NCBI GenBank assembly: GCA_025774805.1 | Contig: JALGZR010000037.1 | Span: forward strand, 1-32,096 | From: a bacterium | GTDB taxonomy: Bacteria > ARS69 | Reading direction: 5' to 3' | Length of the DNA: 32,096 bases | Part shown: positions 23,676 through 31,902 of the stretch, piece after piece | How the letters are laid out: each line of letters opens with the position of its first letter | Numbering within the stretch: the first letter of the stretch is position 1 | Notes under the pieces: generated by a model | What the model was told of the DNA's origin: nothing | Databases searched by the model: none | The model's input: only the letters and a program-made list of their open reading frames with translations | Program-made: the position numbers and the translations under genes

Positions 23676-25046
23676 ATGCCCGACGGTTCGCCGAGGTTTC
23701 CGAGGAATCCGACCTGCACATCTCACCCTGCTCTGCTCCGGCGGCGACAGGCCTCGCATGGCCGCCGGGCGGCACTCGCCGGGGCGGCCCTCCTGCTGCT
23801 CGCGCCACGCGGGACCCCGGCGCAGGAGTGGGAGGTCCTGGCCCAGCCCACGATCCACGACCTCAAGAAGCTCTCCTTCGTCAGCAATTTGCACGGCTGG
23901 GCGGCCGGCGACAGCGGCACGATTCTCGTCACCACGGACGGCGGCAGCACCTGGAGCCCGCAGATCTCCCCGGTCGACCACCACGTGGTCGACCTCCGGA
24001 TGCTCGACGCGCAGCTCGGGTGGGCGCTCGCCCAGCAGCTCCCCGCCCCGCCCACCTGGGAGTACGGCACGACGCTCATCCGGACCACGAACGGCGGGAC
24101 GGATTGGTTCGTGCAGTCGACGTTCGAAGACCTCCTCGTCCACGCCCTCGACTTCACGGACGCGCAGTGGGGTTGCACGGCGGGTGAGCAGGGGAACCTC
24201 TGGTGGACGAGCGACGGCGGCGCGAGCTGGACGCCGAGTGTCGTCGATTCGGCGGAGCTCGCGCGATGGCCGATCCACGAGGTGAAGTTCCACACGGCGA
24301 CGTACGGGATGGCGACCGGCGGCCTGTTCGACGTCACCGGCCTGGTCTGGCGCACCACCGACGGCGGTCAGTTCTGGACCCACCAGCGCGTGGCGGGAGA
24401 GCCGTTCTTCGGGATCCACTTCTTCGACTCGCTCGACGTTCTCTGCGTGGGAGGCGACCTGGACTACGGCGCGGGCATGGTGCAGACGACGACCGGCGGC
24501 GCGCAGTGGGAGTACACCTACCTCGGAATCTGGGGACGGGCGACGGCCGTCTCCTTTCGCACGGCTTCGGAGGGTTGGGCTCCCCTCGGATTCGCGGGGA
24601 CGTACATGAAGACCGGGGACGGCGGGAGCCGTTGGGACGCCACCCCCACGCCCGGCGGTACGGCCATGTACGACGTCCTCTTCACCGACTCCGGCACCGG
24701 CTACATGGCGGGGGAGGAAGGTACGATCCTGAGATACATCGGCGACGGGAGCGCGGTCGGAGCTCCGGTGCCCGTTCCCCGAGAGTCGACTCTCCGGCTG
24801 CGAGTCGATCCCAGCCCGTTCTGGCCCGAGACCCGGGTCCGATTCCGCCTGCCCGGCTCCGCGCTCGTCTCCCTGAGGATCTACGACGTTGGGGGGCGAG
24901 AGATCACCACGCTCGTGGAGGAGAGACTCCCGGGCGGTACGCATTCACGGACTTTCGACGGGAGCGGCCTTCCGAACGGCGTGTACTTCTGCCGGCTCGT
25001 GACCGGACGCGAGACCGAGACCCGGAAGGTGCACCTCGTTCGGTAG
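23676..25046 (+). CDS. Secreted YCF48-type beta-propeller protein with C-terminal sorting domain
   Basis: 456 residues. The mature part is a YCF48/Asp-box-like propeller (about 50-360) with recurring units such as LHGWAAGDSGTILVTTDGG, TTNGGTDW, TSDGGASW, TTDGGQFW, TGDGGSRW and TGYMAGEEGTILRY. The C-terminus (about 369-456) is a FlgD-Ig-like domain (DPSPFWPETRVRFRLP, SLRIYDVGGREITTL, GVYFCRLVTG). The signal peptide is odd: about 32 polar and basic residues precede the hydrophobic core (ALAGAALLLL), and repeat copy C encodes residues 12-27 of this leader. ATG at 23676 with GAGGGTGAG upstream is the only good start. The TAG stop belongs to repeat copy F. The function is unknown; YCF48 itself is a photosystem II assembly factor but the fold is used widely, so that role should not be carried over. 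Confidence 0.82.
   Translation: MPDGSPRFPRNPTCTSHPALLRRRQASHGRRAALAGAALLLLAPRGTPAQEWEVLAQPTIHDLKKLSFVSNLHGWAAGDSGTILVTTDGGSTWSPQISPVDHHVVDLRMLDAQLGWALAQQLPAPPTWEYGTTLIRTTNGGTDWFVQSTFEDLLVHALDFTDAQWGCTAGEQGNLWWTSDGGASWTPSVVDSAELARWPIHEVKFHTATYGMATGGLFDVTGLVWRTTDGGQFWTHQRVAGEPFFGIHFFDSLDVLCVGGDLDYGAGMVQTTTGGAQWEYTYLGIWGRATAVSFRTASEGWAPLGFAGTYMKTGDGGSRWDATPTPGGTAMYDVLFTDSGTGYMAGEEGTILRYIGDGSAVGAPVPVPRESTLRLRVDPSPFWPETRVRFRLPGSALVSLRIYDVGGREITTLVEERLPGGTHSRTFDGSGLPNGVYFCRLVTGRETETRKVHLVR
23711..23754 (+). repeat. Dispersed repeat copy C, inside the leader of the YCF48-type gene
   Basis: GACCTGCACATCTCACC followed by CTGCTCTGCTCCGGCGGCGACAGGCC on the plus strand. It is closest to copy A (shared CTGCACATCTCACC). 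It is translated as part of the unusually long N-terminal leader of the surrounding gene. Confidence 0.6.
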
Positions 25047-25067
25047 CCCGCATTTCGCACCGGGCTC
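25044..25067 (+). repeat. Dispersed repeat copy F, beginning at the YCF48-type stop codon
   Basis: TAGCCCGCATTTCGCACC and the six following bases match copy E at 20 of 24 positions. The first three bases are the stop codon of the upstream gene, as for copy D. It sits in the 77-base gap between two convergent genes, where no other terminator is evident. Confidence 0.55.
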
Positions 25068-25123
25068 GCCGAAAGCTCACGCGACGCCGCTTCCGCTCCG
25101 GGCCGCCGCCCCCGCTCCCGAGA

Positions 25124-26776
25124 TCAGTCCTCGGGGGCACCCAGGACCACCATCTTCTTCACGGCGACCCCGTCGTCCGACTCCAGCCGATAGAAGTAGA
25201 CGCCGCCGGACCAACCGCGCGCTTCGAACGGGACGAGGTACAGGCCCGGCCCCCGGGGTCCGTCGACCGGCGTGGCGATCCGCCGCCCCCTCACGTCGAC
25301 GATCTCGAGTCTCGTCGCGCCGCCCCGCACGAGGCGAAACTCGATCGTCGTGCTCCCCCGGAACGGATTCGGATAGTTCTGCCCCAGCGCGAAGGGCGCG
25401 GGGTCCACGCGGGTGGTGTCCGGGGGGTCGACCTCGACGAGGCCGGCGGTCCACACCTGATAGACCCCGGACGAGTTGTCCATCCAGAGCGGCCACAGCG
25501 TATTTCCCACGGAGGTGAGAGCGATGGTGTCTCCCTGGTATCCCTGCCCGAGCCCTCCGATCGGCGACGGCCGGAAGTGATGGTCGCTGATCTCCTCGTC
25601 TTCCCAGGTCTCGCCCCCGTCGGAGGATCGTGAGAGAAAGACGCCGGCCGAATCGGCCGTCGTGGTCCGGTCGTCGTAGTACAGGACATTCACCCCGCCC
25701 TCGTCGTCGACGTGCACGACCGGAAAGTACTGGAACTTGCCGTTGTTCAAACCGTCCTGGTTGACGCGGATGCCGGCCGACCAGGTCGTGCCGTCGGTCG
25801 TCGACCGGTGCAGAACGACGTCCGGGTCGGAGCCGGCCGGGGCGAGGTCCCGCTCCGTCGCCACGATGTAAATCCAGCCGTGTCTCGGCCCCCCCGACGT
25901 GTCCACGGCGATCCGCGGAAGGCCGTTCACCCGGATGTTGGACTTCGTGGGGAAGACCCCCGCGATCCCGTTCATGTCGAACGCGCTCTCCTGAACCGTC
26001 CAGGTCTCGCCCCCGTCCGTGGAGCGCGCGAACCCCGCGTAGTCCTCCGTGAAGGGTGACGTGTCGACGACGCCCGCCCAGCACGCGTTCACGGATCCCC
26101 CCGGCCCCATCGCGACCTCGCCTCCCTGGCAGCGCTGGGGCGGGTCGTTCACCGGCGCCGGCGCGCTCCAGCTCTCGGCCCCGTCGTCCGTGGAGGCGAA
26201 GTGGACGGCAAAGGGTGGCGCGAACTTCACCCAGACCGCATAGGAGCGGCCGTAGTGGGCGCTCGTGGAGTCCCCGTCCGATGCGAGAGTCGCCCGATCC
26301 TGGTCGGCGTCGGCAACCGTCACCTGATTCGACCAGGTCGCCCCCCGGTCGGTGGAGTAGTGGGAGTAGAGGCCGGGAAACGTGGCGAGGCGAATCAGGA
26401 GGAACCGGCCGTCCTTGTCGATCGCGATTCCCGGGTCCCCCCGGTGGAACGTGATCGGCACGCCCGTGCACGTGTCGCTTCCGGCCCAGGTCGTGCCCCC
26501 GGTCGTGGACACGTAGATCCCCTCGCTCACGAACCCGGTGCTCAGGTTGATCGTGTTCGCGCTCGCGAAGAGGATCGACGGGTCGTGCGGATGTCGCACG
26601 ATGAAGGTCTCGGTCTGGGACACCTCGCTCGGATGGATCCGGACGTTCGGGGCGGCCCGGCTACGGGGGTCCGGCAGTCCCGCGCGGATTTCGTCGGGAA
26701 GGAGGGCCGCCCCGGCGACGATCGCGAACGACACGGCCGCCGTTCTCACCACCGTCGCGAGTCTCTTCGATGCCAT
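25124..26776 (-). CDS. Secreted Asp-box (BNR-like) protein with C-terminal sorting domain
   Basis: 550 residues. ATG at 26776 follows GAGGGGG and opens a signal peptide (KRLATVVRTAAVSFAIVAGAA); the open frame continues upstream only as shadow of the TonB receptor gene. The body is a propeller-like region with at least five Asp-box motifs: STTGGTTW, STDRGATW, STDGGETW, STTDGTTW and SSDGGETW. About residues 464-550 form the FlgD-Ig-type sorting domain (LGQNYPNPFRGSTTIEFRL to MVVLGAPED). It shares with the 1459-residue protein at 5368-9747 the propeller plan and phrases such as 'VDTSGGPRHGWIYIV' and 'IRVNQD', so the two are paralogues. It lies 86 bases after the TonB receptor stop on the same strand, suggesting co-expression. 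No enzyme active site is claimed. Confidence 0.87.
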   Translation of the reverse strand: MASKRLATVVRTAAVSFAIVAGAALLPDEIRAGLPDPRSRAAPNVRIHPSEVSQTETFIVRHPHDPSILFASANTINLSTGFVSEGIYVSTTGGTTWAGSDTCTGVPITFHRGDPGIAIDKDGRFLLIRLATFPGLYSHYSTDRGATWSNQVTVADADQDRATLASDGDSTSAHYGRSYAVWVKFAPPFAVHFASTDDGAESWSAPAPVNDPPQRCQGGEVAMGPGGSVNACWAGVVDTSPFTEDYAGFARSTDGGETWTVQESAFDMNGIAGVFPTKSNIRVNGLPRIAVDTSGGPRHGWIYIVATERDLAPAGSDPDVVLHRSTTDGTTWSAGIRVNQDGLNNGKFQYFPVVHVDDEGGVNVLYYDDRTTTADSAGVFLSRSSDGGETWEDEEISDHHFRPSPIGGLGQGYQGDTIALTSVGNTLWPLWMDNSSGVYQVWTAGLVEVDPPDTTRVDPAPFALGQNYPNPFRGSTTIEFRLVRGGATRLEIVDVRGRRIATPVDGPRGPGLYLVPFEARGWSGGVYFYRLESDDGVAVKKMVVLGAPED

Positions 26777-26862
26777 GGCATCCCCCTCGTGTCCCCGTGA
26801 GGAGCCTTCCGAACCGCGGCGCCGAGACGGCTCCCGGTCCGCGGACCGCGCCTCGGCCGACG

Positions 26863-28998
26863 TCAGAACCGGCCCCCGAGATTGAGAGCCACGTACCCGC
26901 TGCGCGGCTCCCCCGCCTCGTAGAACTCCCTCGTCGCCGAGTTGATGTTGACGAATCCCACGTAGGTCTCGTCGAAGAGGTTGTTCACGCCGGCCGACAC
27001 CTGCAGACTCAACGGACCGATCGCGGCGTCCATGCCGACCGTCGGATCGACGATCTGGTAGCCGTCGGTCCGTTCGGTGTTGGCGTCGTCGGGGTACATG
27101 CCGCCCGTGGCCGAGTAGTGCACCTTCGCGAAGCCGGTCACCCGGCGCGCGATCTCGCGCTCGTAGGCCAGACTCAGGGAAAGATTGTGCTTCGGGACGC
27201 TCGGCACCTCGTTGCCGGAGAAGTCGTCGCCGGCGATCACGATGTTCCCGAGGCTGTCGATCCCCACGGTCCCGGCGGCGTACTCGTCGTACGTGAAGTC
27301 GGAGAACGTGTACGCCCCCCGGAATTGCAGTCCCTCGACGACGGTGGCGTCGAGTCCCACCTCCAGGCCATGGCGGTCCGTGGCGGCCGAGTTCCGGAAG
27401 AACGCGTCGCCGAACACGTCGAAGGGAACGATCTCGTCCTCCACCCGGAGGGCGAAGAACGACGCGCCGAAGCTGCACCGCTTCAGGATCGCGGACGAGA
27501 GTCGCGCGACGCTGCCCCTGACCCCGAGCTCGAAGTTCCGGGACTTCTGCGGTTGCAGATCCGGATTGAGCAGCGCGTTCGGATCGGAGCTCGTCGGGAA
27601 GTTGTCCAGCTCGTTTCCGGCCGGGGTGTCGAAGCCCGTCCCGTAGGAGGTGTAAACGGCGATCCGCGGCGTCAGCTTCAGGTTCAGCGCCGCTTTGGGC
27701 GTGAAGTCGTCGAAGGTGCGGGTCGCGTTCTGGACTTCGAGGATCTGGTTCTTCGCCTCGAAGAACACGTGATCGTACCGGGCCGTCAGGAGGAGGCTCA
27801 GACGATCCGGCACGAGATCGAAGGAGCTCGCGACGTAGAATCCGGTGTTCCCGATCTTCTCGTCGGTCAGCCCCAGCAGAATGTCGCTCTTCCGTCCGTT
27901 GATGTTCTCGTACGCCTGGATCGGTCCGTACTGATAGAACCAGTCGACGGCCCCCGAGAGCTCGTTCCGGCGGCCGAGCCACTCCCGGCGGTGCACGTAG
28001 CGGGCCGACGCCCCGAGCCCGTCCCGGTTGATCACCCGGTACGTCGCCGCGGTCCGCTCGAAGTACTTCATGGTGGCGTAGGCGGTGACCTCGACCTCGT
28101 CCTCTCCGACCTCCGACCCGTATCGTAGGCCGAGTCTCCCCTTCCTCGAGATCCTCTTCGTGTCCCGGGCGACGTCCCGTTCGTTGGCCTGGAGGGGATC
28201 GGCCGCGAACTGCTCTCGCGTGAGCGAGCCGGGAAGACGGATGCGCCCGTCCGCCAGGTAGCCGTAGATGCGCAGCGTGGCCGTGTCGTGGGGATTGATC
28301 TCGAGCGCGGTGTTCGCGATATGCCAGTAGTCGTCGCTGTGTTCCCGGTAGCCTTCGGCGTGGTGGTAACTGTACGTCGTGAGGAGACCGTAGCGATCGG
28401 TCCGGATCCCCGACTTGAAACCGTTCTGACGCAGATCGAACGAGCCGAACTGGTTGAAGCTCACGAAAGAGCTTTTCGGGAAGCCCACGTCGCTGATGAA
28501 GTTGATGACCCCCCCCGGGGCGTTCGTGTAGACGGACGACGCGTTCCCCTTCACGATCTCGATCGTGCCCACGGCCTGGAAGTCGATGGCCTCGATCCGG
28601 GTCTGCCCGTCCGGTTCGGACTCGGGAATCCCGTCGAGCAGGATCCGAACACCGCGGATGCCGGTGTTGGATCGGCTCCCGTAGCCCCGAATGGAGATGC
28701 GGACGTCGTGGTTTCCGTAGCGTGACTGGAGGAAGAGGCCGGGAACCTCGTCGAGCACGTCGTCGACGCCGACCTTTCGCCCGAACGGCTGCTCCGCCAT
28801 CGTCACGCGCTCCATGGCGTACGGCACGTCGATCAGACGGGCGGGGATGCGCGTCCCCGTGACGACGATCTCCTCCATGCGCGGGTCGGGGGCCTCCAGG
28901 GAATCCGGAGGGTCCGCGTCCCGGGCCGACGTCCGCTCCGGGGACAGGAGCAGCACCGTCCCGAGAAGGATCCAGTCGAACGGATGGGGCGTGCGCAT
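26863..28998 (-). CDS. TonB-dependent outer-membrane receptor
   Basis: 711 residues. A signal peptide (about 1-26) is followed by a TonB-box-like segment MEEIVVTGTR (41-50). The plug domain (about 55-160) contains VPGLFLQSRYGNHDVRISIRG, GVRILLDGIP and GTIEIVKGNASSVY (shown in parts). The barrel fills the rest and ends in NLGGRF with a terminal Phe, as outer-membrane proteins need. SGTGFDTPAGNELDNFP-like and PQKSRNFELG stretches are typical of siderophore/FecA-like receptors. The ligand is unknown. ATG at 28998 fits the signal peptide, though no good ribosome binding site precedes it. The longer open frame to 29730 is shadow of the CBS gene. It is the first gene of a probable two-gene unit with the Asp-box protein. 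A pairing of receptor and secreted binding protein resembles SusC/SusD logic only loosely. Confidence 0.9.
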   Translation of the reverse strand: MRTPHPFDWILLGTVLLLSPERTSARDADPPDSLEAPDPRMEEIVVTGTRIPARLIDVPYAMERVTMAEQPFGRKVGVDDVLDEVPGLFLQSRYGNHDVRISIRGYGSRSNTGIRGVRILLDGIPESEPDGQTRIEAIDFQAVGTIEIVKGNASSVYTNAPGGVINFISDVGFPKSSFVSFNQFGSFDLRQNGFKSGIRTDRYGLLTTYSYHHAEGYREHSDDYWHIANTALEINPHDTATLRIYGYLADGRIRLPGSLTREQFAADPLQANERDVARDTKRISRKGRLGLRYGSEVGEDEVEVTAYATMKYFERTAATYRVINRDGLGASARYVHRREWLGRRNELSGAVDWFYQYGPIQAYENINGRKSDILLGLTDEKIGNTGFYVASSFDLVPDRLSLLLTARYDHVFFEAKNQILEVQNATRTFDDFTPKAALNLKLTPRIAVYTSYGTGFDTPAGNELDNFPTSSDPNALLNPDLQPQKSRNFELGVRGSVARLSSAILKRCSFGASFFALRVEDEIVPFDVFGDAFFRNSAATDRHGLEVGLDATVVEGLQFRGAYTFSDFTYDEYAAGTVGIDSLGNIVIAGDDFSGNEVPSVPKHNLSLSLAYEREIARRVTGFAKVHYSATGGMYPDDANTERTDGYQIVDPTVGMDAAIGPLSLQVSAGVNNLFDETYVGFVNINSATREFYEAGEPRSGYVALNLGGRF

Positions 28999-29316
28999 GG
29001 TCGGAGGTCCCGGGGACGGAGCCGCGTCGGAGGGTCGGTCCGGAATCGTCGAAGGTACCCGGAAGGGAGGGGATGATCCAGGAGCGTCCGCTCCTGCGGC
29101 TCCCCCGAGCGTCAAGGGCAAGACGATTCGGAACGTGGCCTGGCCCGGGCTAGAAGCGGCTTTCGTGTCCTGATCGAGCATGGTAGTCTTCGGCGGCCGT
29201 TTGCGATCGCCGCGAAGCCGTGCATCGGCTACGGGCTCCCATCGGGAGTTCCTGTTGTTTCTGAGAGTAGCCGGTCGGACAGTGGCTTCGGCGGCGAAAA
29301 CGGAGAGAACGAGATC
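28999..29316. other. Divergent intergenic region, TonB receptor / CBS gene
   Basis: 318 bases with no gene. It contains two small hairpins: CAGGAGC-GTCC-GCTCCTG (29079-29096) and CTCCC-ATC-GGGAG (29236-29248). I looked for a cobalamin-type riboswitch in the leader of the receptor and did not see its conserved core. Promoter elements on either strand are too weak to name. Confidence 0.5.
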
Positions 29317-29871
29317 ATGCCGCAGAAGCTGGCCGCCGATCTGGCGATCCCCACCTCTGACTACCCGCACATTCCCGACACGCTGACTTTGGTGGAGGCC
29401 CTGACCGTCGTCAAGCTGAAGCACTGGGGGGCGCACGGGGGGTTGACGACGCTGGACGGACACAGCGTGATTCCCCGGGCGATGCTGGTTTTCAACAAGG
29501 ACCTGGAATTCGTCGGCATGGTCCGACGCCGGGACATCATGCGCGGCCTGCTTCCCTGGTTTCTGGCCAGGAAGGGACCGAAGCACCCGGAAGCGTTCCA
29601 GGAGGTGGAATTCGATCCAAACGTCGCGGAAATGTCCTTCGACCGGGCCTACGAGCGAATGCGGGACCGGGGCAGCCGGCTCATCCGGGAGGTCATGATT
29701 CCGATTACCACGATCAACCACGACGATCACCTCATCAAGGCCGTTTACGAGATGGTGAAGTACGACACCTCCGAGCTGGCCGTCGTCAGGGAGGGCAACG
29801 TCATCGGCGTGGTACGATCAGTGGACGTCATGTACGAGATCCAGAAGATGTTGGGGGTCAGTGGAGATTGA
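29317..29871 (+). CDS. Protein with two CBS domains
   Basis: 184 residues, cytoplasmic, no membrane segments. Two CBS modules are visible: the first about 8-75, ending ...LEFVGMVRRRDIMRGLL, and the second about 125-180 (VMIPITTINHDDHLIKAVYEMV... NVIGVVRSVDVMYEIQ). A linker rich in Glu and Arg joins them. Paired CBS domains bind adenine nucleotides such as AMP, ATP or SAM and regulate partner proteins. The gene is followed, after 303 bases, by a SLC13-type transporter and sat, so sensing of adenylates linked to sulfate activation is a reasonable guess only. GGAGAGAACGAG lies before the ATG. Confidence 0.88.
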   Translation: MPQKLAADLAIPTSDYPHIPDTLTLVEALTVVKLKHWGAHGGLTTLDGHSVIPRAMLVFNKDLEFVGMVRRRDIMRGLLPWFLARKGPKHPEAFQEVEFDPNVAEMSFDRAYERMRDRGSRLIREVMIPITTINHDDHLIKAVYEMVKYDTSELAVVREGNVIGVVRSVDVMYEIQKMLGVSGD

Positions 29872-30174
29872 AGACCGGAGCTCGGACCGTGACGCGCAAC
29901 CGAAGCCATCCGTGGCTTCCGGGCGGGTGGGTGTCGCAGGTGCGACTCGACGACCGCGCCGGCTCTGCCGCGAGCCGCCCGGGAGGAAGGAGACGGCCCG
30001 TGACGTCGGGACATGGGGGGCAGGAGGTCCGGATTCCGTCGCCGGGCACCGGGTGGGGACCCGGAGCCCTCTCGAGATCCCGCCGCCCGTAGCTACACTT
30101 CGTGACTGAGGAATGCAGAGGGCTCTTCAGGAGCCGAGCCCAAGGTTGAACTCATCTCTCGGAGCGCCTCTGGA
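29872..30174. other. Gap between the CBS and SLC13 genes
   Basis: 303 bases; the short open frames here look like noise. It contains a hairpin GTCGCAGGTGCGAC (near 29934-29947), a GGCTC-TTCAG-GAGCC hairpin close to 30122-30136 and a possible promoter (30071-30098) for the transporter gene. No terminator with a T-run is seen after the CBS gene. Confidence 0.5.
30071..30098 (+). promoter_or_regulatory. Possible promoter for the SLC13 transporter gene
   Basis: TCGAGA (30071-30076), 16 bases, TACACT (30093-30098): four of six matches in each box. A start near 30105 would give a leader of about 70 bases. Confidence 0.35.
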
Positions 30175-31770
30175 ATGGCCGAGCCGACGGACAGAACCAG
30201 AACCGACTCACAGCTGACGGAAGCCATCCCGGACTTTCCCGCCGGGGCTGCGCTGGGGCGCGAAGCTCCGCCCGTCGACCGTAAGCGTCTGTTCAACATT
30301 CTGCTCGGCGCGACGCTCTTTCTGGTGATCTACCTCTCTCCGCCCTGGGGTGACGCCGTGCATCCAGCGGGAGAGCGGTTCGCCCTCAGTCATCAGGGGA
30401 AGGCGGCCCTCGGCCTCTTCCTGCTGACCGCCACCTGGTGGGTCACCGAAGTCATTCCGATCGGGGTCACCAGCATCATGGTGGGTGTGCTCCAGGTCTT
30501 GCTCCTGATCCGCCCCGCCAAGGAACTGGTCGACGCCGCGGGCCACGCCGGGGTTCTCAGCCCGGCCAAGCAGGCCTTCGGAGACTTCATGGATCCTTCG
30601 GTGGCGTTCATCTTCGGCTCCATCGTCATCGGAAAGGTCTTCACGAAGACGGGCCTGACGAAGCGCCTGGCCTACAAGATGCTCTGCATCGTCGGCGAAC
30701 GAACCGTCATGATCTACCTGGGGTGCTTCGTGATGACCTCCGGGCTGACCATCTTCATGGCGCACACCGCGGTCGCCGCGACCATCTTCCCTCTCCTGAT
30801 GGCCATCTACTCTCTCTACGACGAGGGCCACCGGCCCACGCGCTTCGGGAAGGGCCTGTTCATCGGCATGGCCTTCACCGCCGGAGCCGGCAGTATCATC
30901 ACGTTGTTGGGAGCCGCCCGGGGAGCCGTCGGCATCAGCTTCTACCAGGACATCGTCGGCCGAGACGTCTCGTTCTTCAACCTGAGCTATTACATGTTCC
31001 CCCTCGGGGCGATCATGACGATCCTCTTGTGGGTCTTCTTCATGATCATGTTCCCCCCCGAGAGGAAGAGGATCGACGGCCTCCGCGAGAGAGCCTCCGG
31101 CCTTCACGCCAGTCTCGGTCCGATCACTCGAACGGAGCTGTTGGCGGCGGGCATCGTGATCCTGGCCATCGTGACCATGGGCAGTCGCTCCTTTTGCCCG
31201 TTCCTCGCCAACTTCAACAAGTCCGCGGTGATCCTGGCCGCCACCGTCGCGTTCTTCCTCACCAAGATCCTCGACCTGAAGGACCTGGAAGAGATGCCGT
31301 GGAACATCATCCTGCTCTTCGGCGGGGCCATGAGCATCGGATTCTGTATGTGGGAGACCGGCGCCGCGAACTGGCTCGCCGTCCGGTGGCTCGTGCTCTT
31401 CCAGAACTCCTCGAGCCATCTCTTCATCATGGCCCTCTCCTTCTTCGTCCTGATCATGACGAACCTGATCATGAACGTCGCGGCCATCGCGATCACCCTT
31501 CCGGTCGGGATCATCCTGGGGGGATACCTTGGCGTGGCCCCCGAGGTGATTCTGTTCGCCTCTCTGGCGACGGCGGGGATGCCGTTCTTGCTCCTCGTCG
31601 GTGCCGCACCGAACGCGATCGCCCACGGAAGCGGTCAGTTCAGCCCTCGGGAGTTCTTCGTCGCGGGCATTCCCGCTTCCGTCGTGCTGATGGTCGTTCT
31701 GTTCTTCTTCGTGACGGTTGTCTGGCCCCGGATGGGGATGCCGGTGACGACCACGATTCCCGTCAATTGA
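30175..31770 (+). CDS. SLC13/DASS-family anion transporter, probably for sulfate
   Basis: 531 residues: a polar N-terminal stretch of about 40, then roughly 11-12 hydrophobic segments. TATWWVTEVIPIGVTSIMVG is the hallmark opening of DASS (divalent anion:Na+ symporter) proteins, and LPVGIILGGYLGVAPEVILFASLATAGMPFLLLVGAAPNA (read in parts) the C-terminal one. The two SNT-type Na+/substrate motifs are altered: the first position reads A196-H197-T198, the second M433-N434-V435. So ion coupling or substrate may differ from characterised members. It is followed 132 bases later by sat, which makes sulfate the most likely substrate; this is inference from context. No strong Shine-Dalgarno is seen at the ATG. 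Confidence 0.86.
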   Translation: MAEPTDRTRTDSQLTEAIPDFPAGAALGREAPPVDRKRLFNILLGATLFLVIYLSPPWGDAVHPAGERFALSHQGKAALGLFLLTATWWVTEVIPIGVTSIMVGVLQVLLLIRPAKELVDAAGHAGVLSPAKQAFGDFMDPSVAFIFGSIVIGKVFTKTGLTKRLAYKMLCIVGERTVMIYLGCFVMTSGLTIFMAHTAVAATIFPLLMAIYSLYDEGHRPTRFGKGLFIGMAFTAGAGSIITLLGAARGAVGISFYQDIVGRDVSFFNLSYYMFPLGAIMTILLWVFFMIMFPPERKRIDGLRERASGLHASLGPITRTELLAAGIVILAIVTMGSRSFCPFLANFNKSAVILAATVAFFLTKILDLKDLEEMPWNIILLFGGAMSIGFCMWETGAANWLAVRWLVLFQNSSSHLFIMALSFFVLIMTNLIMNVAAIAITLPVGIILGGYLGVAPEVILFASLATAGMPFLLLVGAAPNAIAHGSGQFSPREFFVAGIPASVVLMVVLFFFVTVVWPRMGMPVTTTIPVN

Positions 31771-31902
31771 AATGGCTCTCTCCTCCCTGCGATGGTCAGA
31801 ATCACTATCAGACGAAACGCGTGCCCACGCTCTTCCTGATCGGTCCCTACTCGAAACCCGCCCCCGTGCTCTCGCGGACAGAGGAAAAGGAGACGATCCG
31901 TA

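Noticed and set aside
28999-29316. Cobalamin riboswitch in the leader of the TonB receptor
   Set aside because: The conserved core elements are not visible on the relevant strand, and only small unrelated hairpins were found.
29868-30092. 74-residue open frame after the CBS gene
   Set aside because: There is no ribosome binding site or recognisable composition of a real protein, and overlapping frames of similar length exist on both strands.
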